A stretch of 64,000 nt of DNA from assembly GCA_946807835.1 (NCBI GenBank), contig OX327683.1, forward strand, positions 253,001 to 317,000, read 5' to 3'. The position numbers and the translations under genes are program-made. Origin of the DNA: Ailanthus altissimus (Eukaryota; Streptophyta; Magnoliopsida; Sapindales; Simaroubaceae). The notes under the pieces were generated by a model, which worked only from the letters and a program-made list of their open reading frames with translations, was not told the origin of the DNA and searched no databases. Positions 58,972 through 64,000 of the stretch are shown piece after piece. The first letter of the stretch is position 1, and every line of letters starts with the position of its first letter.

Positions 58972-59370
58972 TGTTAGAGTGTGTGGGGCCCACCAACGCT
59001 TTGGTACCCAACCAGTGGCTGACACCTCAGCACCAACTGGCGCCCCAGCACACAATCCGCAGGTTACCTGCACCCCCAAGGAATCGAACCCCCGCCCCCA
59101 TCTCCATGGAGGCCTTATAGGCCTTTAGAGGTTCGTCCTTGTACCCTTTGAGCTGGCCAGCCCAATGGGTATAAGGACGAACCTCTAAAGGCCTATAAGG
59201 CCTCCATGGAGATGGGGGCGGAGGTTCGATTCCTTGGGGGTGCAGGTAACCTGCGGATTGTGTGCTGGGGCGCCAGTTGGTGCTGAGGTGTCAGCCACTG
59301 GTTGGGTACCAAAGCGTTGGTGGGCCCCACACACTCTAACAAAAAGGCTAAAAAAAAAAAAAAAAAAAAA
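58972..59370. mobile_element. Head-to-head pair of tRNA-derived SINEs forming a perfect-length hairpin
   Basis: Two 185-bp arms (58972-59156 and 59157-59341) are reverse complements with only a few mismatches, meeting at the palindrome GCTGGCCAGC. Each arm reads outward as a tRNA-like head: A box CAGCTCAAAGGGTACAAG (left copy) or CAGCCCAATGGGTATAAG (right copy), then B box GGTTCGATTCC about 60 bp later, a body with GGTGCAGGTAACCTGCGG and a CACACTCTAACA end. The right copy continues into AAAAAGGCT and about 20 A (59350-59370), a SINE tail; the left copy has none. Pol III boxes and tail support a SINE; the mirrored pairing is unusual. Confidence 0.85.
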
Positions 59371-59767
59371 TTTCAGAATATTGTATAATGTTAGAACCTA
59401 ATGCTAATCATTCCAAACATAATACTTGTATTTGTAATTTTTGTAAATAGAATATTTAATACAATTATAAGTGTTATATTATTGTATTAAAATTACAAAT
59501 AATTTGTTTATGTATTTAAACACAATGGGAGCCCTATTGATGAGGGTTAGTTGTGCTTACGTAAATAAATTTTCTAATTATGAATTAGATTCGTATGAGA
59601 TGCGAAAAGTTATTATTATTATTATTATTATTAATTTATTAATAAAATAATAATTAAAAATTAAATCTCTCTTAATCAGATTGAATAAGTATTATATTAT
59701 GAGATAATATTATACAATGATCCGCCTTATCAATACGGTATTAGACGGGTCATTTCGGTCACTCCTA

Positions 59768-60059
59768 AGATCGCTAAAGTGTGAGGGATTGGTCGGGGTG
59801 ATTCGGGCTATGCCGGTTAAAACATGAGATGAGACAAATATATGCGAAAATACTATCTTAGATCGCTAAAGTGTGCGGATAGTATCGGTAACATATATTT
59901 GATGATTGACAAGTTAATCTGAAATACAATTATCTTAGATCGCTAAAGTGTGCGGATAATGTGTATTTAGGATCAGTAATAAGAGTTGTATGAGATACAA
60001 TTGGCAAGAGTTGTCTACCTTTTGGGTTTACAAAGGCCAAGATCGCTAAAGTGTGCGGC
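59768..60059 (+). repeat. Four dispersed copies of a 19-bp motif, AGATCGCTAAAGTGTGCGG
   Basis: Copies begin at 59768 (GAGG variant), 59860, 59937 and 60040, spaced 92, 77 and 103 bp. They all point the same way and are far better conserved than the DNA between them. Confidence 0.9.
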
Positions 60060-60099
60060 TGGAGTAAAATGCCAATGGGGTCTACTTCCCGTTGTACAG

Positions 60100-63000
60100 T
60101 TTAAAAGATTAAACTGTCGTTTTTCCTTTTGAGAGATTTAAGGAATTATGTAAAGCAGTGGGAGGGCGTCTTTAGATTAAAAATTGTATAAAAGTTATAT
60201 CCATGATCTAAAGCGTTATTTATTAACGATTAGAAATATTCTGCTAAACATCTCTAAAATTTTATCTTATAGTGATAAGATAAGTAACTTATAGAGATAA
60301 GAAGACTATGAGCAACCCGTTAATATACTTGATTAAGCACATAATCTATAAGGTAGCAAAAATTATTAAGACTTGCTTATAATCTAATAATTGTTCTAGA
60401 TTAAAAGAAATATATAGATATATAAAAGATCAATAGATAATACAAGAGGTGTTTCTGATAATGTCTTTTGAGAAGAGACGGTAGATTATCAGAAAAGGAT
60501 TAAGAATAATTTGAAAGTCAAATTATATATCCTGACCTATCTAATGATCTTCAGTGGGAGCATATGCACATGAGATGTACAAATAGTATAATGCTTCATC
60601 TGAATTTTATTTTATATATCTATGACAAATATAGATAATGTTATGCAATGGAAAGTGTTTCCATTATTAATAAGGTTTTAATAATAAGAGTTATTATTCA
60701 TAGAACCTTAACTTAGAAAATATAAAACTCTTAGATACTTGTTTACCAATAAATGACATTTCATATGCAAACGATGTGTAAAGGCATAGGGATATGGGAT
60801 ATCGCCTATCATTCTCACATATGCAAGATGTTGCATAATTTAAGGAATACTAGAAAAAGAGAAAATGAGAAGTACAACTACACGTAGGAAATAGAGATTA
60901 CCTATATGTGGTAGCTGTTAGGACTTTTAAGTCACTTCTCCATTCTAGTAAAAACCTTATGTTGTATTGTTGTTATTTTGTGCCATGAATACTAAGGCAA
61001 AATATATCGCTCTCTGTTAGACAGAGAGGGTTATCATACATACAATAAGAATAGTTCTTTATGTTTATATGATAATAATAATATTTTGTTAACTGAATGT
61101 CAGTGAATTAAATGGCCTTTATATATGACATACAACGAGTAATGCATAAAAATGTCTAGGTGAACAGAACTAATAATAGTTCGGAAACTTTGAATAATAA
61201 CGAATTGTGGCATAAGTAATTAGGTCAAATAGCCATAAGATGACTACCCCGTCTGGTTAAGGATGGTCAAATATTTGATCTGACCATAGAACCTTGACCA
61301 GTTTATGAATCTCGTATTCAAGGGAAGTTGACTAAATAATTTTATTGGTGTTAGATATCAAGCCATTGGTTTATTAGAACAAATACATAGCGATGTATAT
61401 GATCTAATGAATCATCCTGCCATTGGTAAGTTTCAATACTTCGATATCTTTATCGTGATTTATCACGATACAGACATGTGTTTCTAGAAAAACATAGGTC
61501 AATAATTTTGAAGTGTTCAAAGAATATCGACTAGAAGAAGTATGTTAAACATTTTTGATTAGATCGAGGCTGTTTATACATAAGCAGTAAATTCACGAAT
61601 TATTTAAAAGAAAAATAAGATTCTAGCTCAATATAGTTCTCTAGATACTCCTTAACATAAATATGTTTTGAAGTATAGAGAAATCGGACTTTATTAGATA
61701 TAGTTCGATCGATATTAAGCTTTACCGATCTTTTAAGATATCTAAAGGGTTATGCTCTAGAAACTGTTACTCATCTATTAAATAAGGTTCCATTGTAAAT
61801 TGTTCCTTCTACTACATATGAGATATGGACTAGAAGGAAAGAGAATCTTAAGTATGTTAAGATTTGGAGTTATTCTACTTGCATAAAGATTGTGCAATAG
61901 TATATACTTAGACCCAAAAGGGGTATAAGTATCGGTTCAAAGGATATCCCAAATGTTCTATGAGATATCAGTTCTATGAATCAAAAATGGAACTTAAAGA
62001 TCAATTGAGTTAAATACCTTTAACACACTTTACCGTAGGTCATATAAGGATATGAAGACTACCTGTTAGGTATATTAGATATCTAAAAGGTGTTTTTAAT
62101 ATTTTTCTTAGTTGAAGAAAAAGGATCTTATGACTTATAGTTAAACGATATTAGATATCATTTAAGGAAAATGACAATATGCCAGAAAATTCAAAATTAA
62201 CTTTAAGCATGAAAATCAAGTTTAGAACTTGGTTATGATTTATATAAGAATTGTTCTTATTGGTTGTAAAAGAGTTTACACACAGAAGTGTGGGCCCAAA
62301 AGTAGGTAAGAATCTTTAAAAGCCTCATTGACGTAAAAGGTTACCCTCAACGGTCTGAGATCGATTATGAGGAAACCTTTCACTAATAAACATGCTAAAG
62401 TTAATTCAAATTTATATTGGATATTGTAGTATGATAAACTCTTCATTTTGATGAGATGATCAAATAATCTAATTTGATTAAGAATGAAGAGAAAGCATGT
62501 GTGTTTAGAAAAGGTAGTGGGAGCATGAATTATCTTTCTAATTCTCTATATATAAAAACATTCTCATTGTCACATATAAAGACAATGGTATGTTGCAAGT
62601 CAGTCAGTTAAGAGTTAACTGGGTAAGAACATCTTCATAAAAGATTTGGTAGATGCTTCCTCTATACTGGGTATAAGGCGTTATACAGATAAAGTTAGGA
62701 AGTAGATAAGACTCTCCAAATCTTCGTACATAGACTAAGTCCTGAAAAGGTACATTTTTAATAACTGTGAAATAGTTAATGTATCTTTTAGACATGGAGT
62801 TCATCTTTCTAAGAGAAAGTGTCCTCAAGAAGAAAATGAAAAGGTTAGAGTGTCTAACATTTAATATACATCAACCAGAGATAGCTTGATGTATACCATG
62901 TTATGTATGAGACCTATATTATGATGGCTGTAAGTGTTATGAGCCGGCATCAGTTTACTCTAGGTAACGACTATTGGATAGTCGTGAAATATATCCAAGT

Positions 63001-64000
63001 TATACCTGAGAGGTATAAAGGACAAGTTTCTAATTTATGGAGAAAGTTGCTTACAAATGAGAGGATACGTATAATCAGACTTCTAATCTGATCCAGATGA
63101 TAGAAAGTCTACATCTGATTACGTACTTCTTCTCAACGGTACCAAAACCTTGTAGCATAAGTGCAATTTTTTAAATGTCCACAATTGATTCTACTGTAAT
63201 GATAGAATTTGTTGCAGCTTGAGAAGCCTGCAAAGGAATTTCTATGGATATTCAAGTTAGTTGCAGAGCTCAGAATATGTTCTAAGCTTAATGAATTCTA
63301 TCACATTATAATGCAACATCAACGGGGTAATTGCTCAAGCCAAAATACCATATAATTAAATATATCTTGGCTAATGGAGATGTATAAGATAATCTAGGAA
63401 AACATCCTTACAGATTATAGCGGACCCGCTTTCTAAAGCCTTAACTCTTAAAAGTGTTTGAGAAACACATAGAGTTAATGGATATGAAATACCATCCTGA
63501 ATGGCACTAGAGCAAGTGGGAGTTGTTGGGATTTGTGCTTACGTGCCATCCCATAATGTATAAATATATAGTGATTGTATTTATACAATTATTATTTCTA
63601 ATAAAATCGTTAATATTATTTTATTAAATGGTAAGATGCTTGTAACGTTTTAGACATTGTATGATCTGAAGGAGTTCGGATTTGGTCTAAAAGAGTTTAG
63701 ACCAGGGCTAAGAGTTAGCAACACTAATAGTTATAAACACTAAGAGTTAGTGGTACTAAGAGTTAGCAAAATCTAATGAGTTAGAGCCTTGTCTGAAATG
63801 GGACAATGACCTGAGAATATATTAGTAATGATATAGCTGCAATGAGTTGCAGATGGTGCTAAGAAATGTCATTATGCAAGTATGTTCTCAAACATAATGT
63901 TCCTGATCTAATTTCATCGATACGGGTCTATCGGTGAAACCTATTAATATAGATTAGTGTATGTCTATATCTGGATGGTCCAGATGGTTAGTCTTAGCAA
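60100..64000 (+). mobile_element. Second decayed Ty1/copia retrotransposon (3' end outside window)
   Basis: Degraded but ordered copia blocks: integrase QIHSDVYDLMNHPAIGKFQY near 61,390; TVTHLLNKVP and PSTTYEIWTRRKENLKYVKI near 61,765-61,860; RT/RNase H region FIKDLVDASSILGIRRYTDK near 62,630; YHVMYETYIMMAVSVMSRHQ near 62,895 and DYWIVVKYIQVIPERYKG; STVMIEFVAA near 63,190; and the terminal ILTDYSGPAF...LRNT block. A purine tract AAGTGGGAG stands just before the 3' LTR at 63,524. Stops and frameshifts are frequent. The left boundary is uncertain; I did not find a primer site. The shared word TGTGCTTACGT near 59,548 may mark a trace of the 5' LTR. Confidence 0.82.
63524..64000 (+). mobile_element. 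3' LTR of the second copia element (truncated by window end)
   Basis: Starts TGTTGGGATTTGTGCTTACG right after the polypurine tract. It aligns with 39751-40230 of the solo LTR (shared words include GTGCTTACG, AAGTATGTTCTC, GGTCTATCGGTG), with frequent substitutions and small indels. Confidence 0.9.

Noticed and set aside
59070..59240. tRNA gene suggested by box B GGTTCGATTCC
   Set aside because: No acceptor stem or anticodon arm forms; A and B boxes plus poly(A) tail fit a SINE instead.

Overview
The window is nuclear DNA of a flowering plant, most likely a eudicot. Genes have many short exons with GT-AG introns, the intergenic DNA is very AT-rich, and the products (RAD52-2, TORMOZ/UTP13, ASHR2, FAR1-like transposase) are plant types. 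I cannot name the species. All gene models were assembled by hand by joining exons at splice sites, and reading frame closes across every junction in the complete genes.

Layout. 1-0.7 kb: last two exons of a DUF1350 alpha/beta-hydrolase-like gene (+). 1.9-4.9 kb: organellar RAD52-2 (-), convergent with it. 5-9.2 kb: AT-rich spacer with diverged tandem repeats and a SINE remnant. 9.2-19.2 kb: a complete 14-exon TORMOZ/UTP13/TBL3 nucleolar WD40 gene (-), with one GC-AG intron, a 5'UTR intron and a TATA plus telo-box promoter. 22.1-25.2 kb: ER Hsp70 nucleotide exchange factor SIL1 (+). 26.7-28.9 kb: a non-autonomous inverted-repeat element with an internal array of very GC-rich palindromes. 29.1-34.2 kb: U2 snRNP A' (+). 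35.2-36.7 kb: a full-length but broken RPL10 pseudogene with promoter-like sequence upstream. 37.9-44.1 kb: a decayed Ty1/copia element split by a 2,043-bp solo LTR with a perfect target duplication. 44.4-45.2 kb: a truncated eRF1 copy (-). 46.7-49.2 kb: complex I subunit NDUFA2/B8 (+). 50.3-51.5 kb: single-exon SET/MYND gene ASHR2 (+). 52.3-56.5 kb: a MULE with a dead FAR1-like transposase, interrupted by a 472-bp hAT-type MITE. 59 kb: two SINE copies fused head to head into a 370-bp hairpin. 60-64 kb: a second decayed copia element whose 3' LTR, cut by the window end, is the same family as the solo LTR.

The host genes are housekeeping genes: ribosome biogenesis (TOZ), splicing (U2A'), ER folding (SIL1), organellar DNA maintenance (RAD52-2), respiration (NDUFA2). 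They do not form a pathway. The set DUF1350, RAD52-2, eRF1, NDUFA2 matches, from memory, consecutive Arabidopsis loci At5g47860 to At5g47890. The eRF1 remnant therefore probably sits at the ancestral eRF1-1 position, and TOZ, SIL1, U2A' and transposons lie between its old neighbours. The most interesting structures are the GC-palindrome array, the SINE hairpin, the nested transposons, the truncated eRF1 copy and the non-canonical introns. I found no convincing new multi-gene system.
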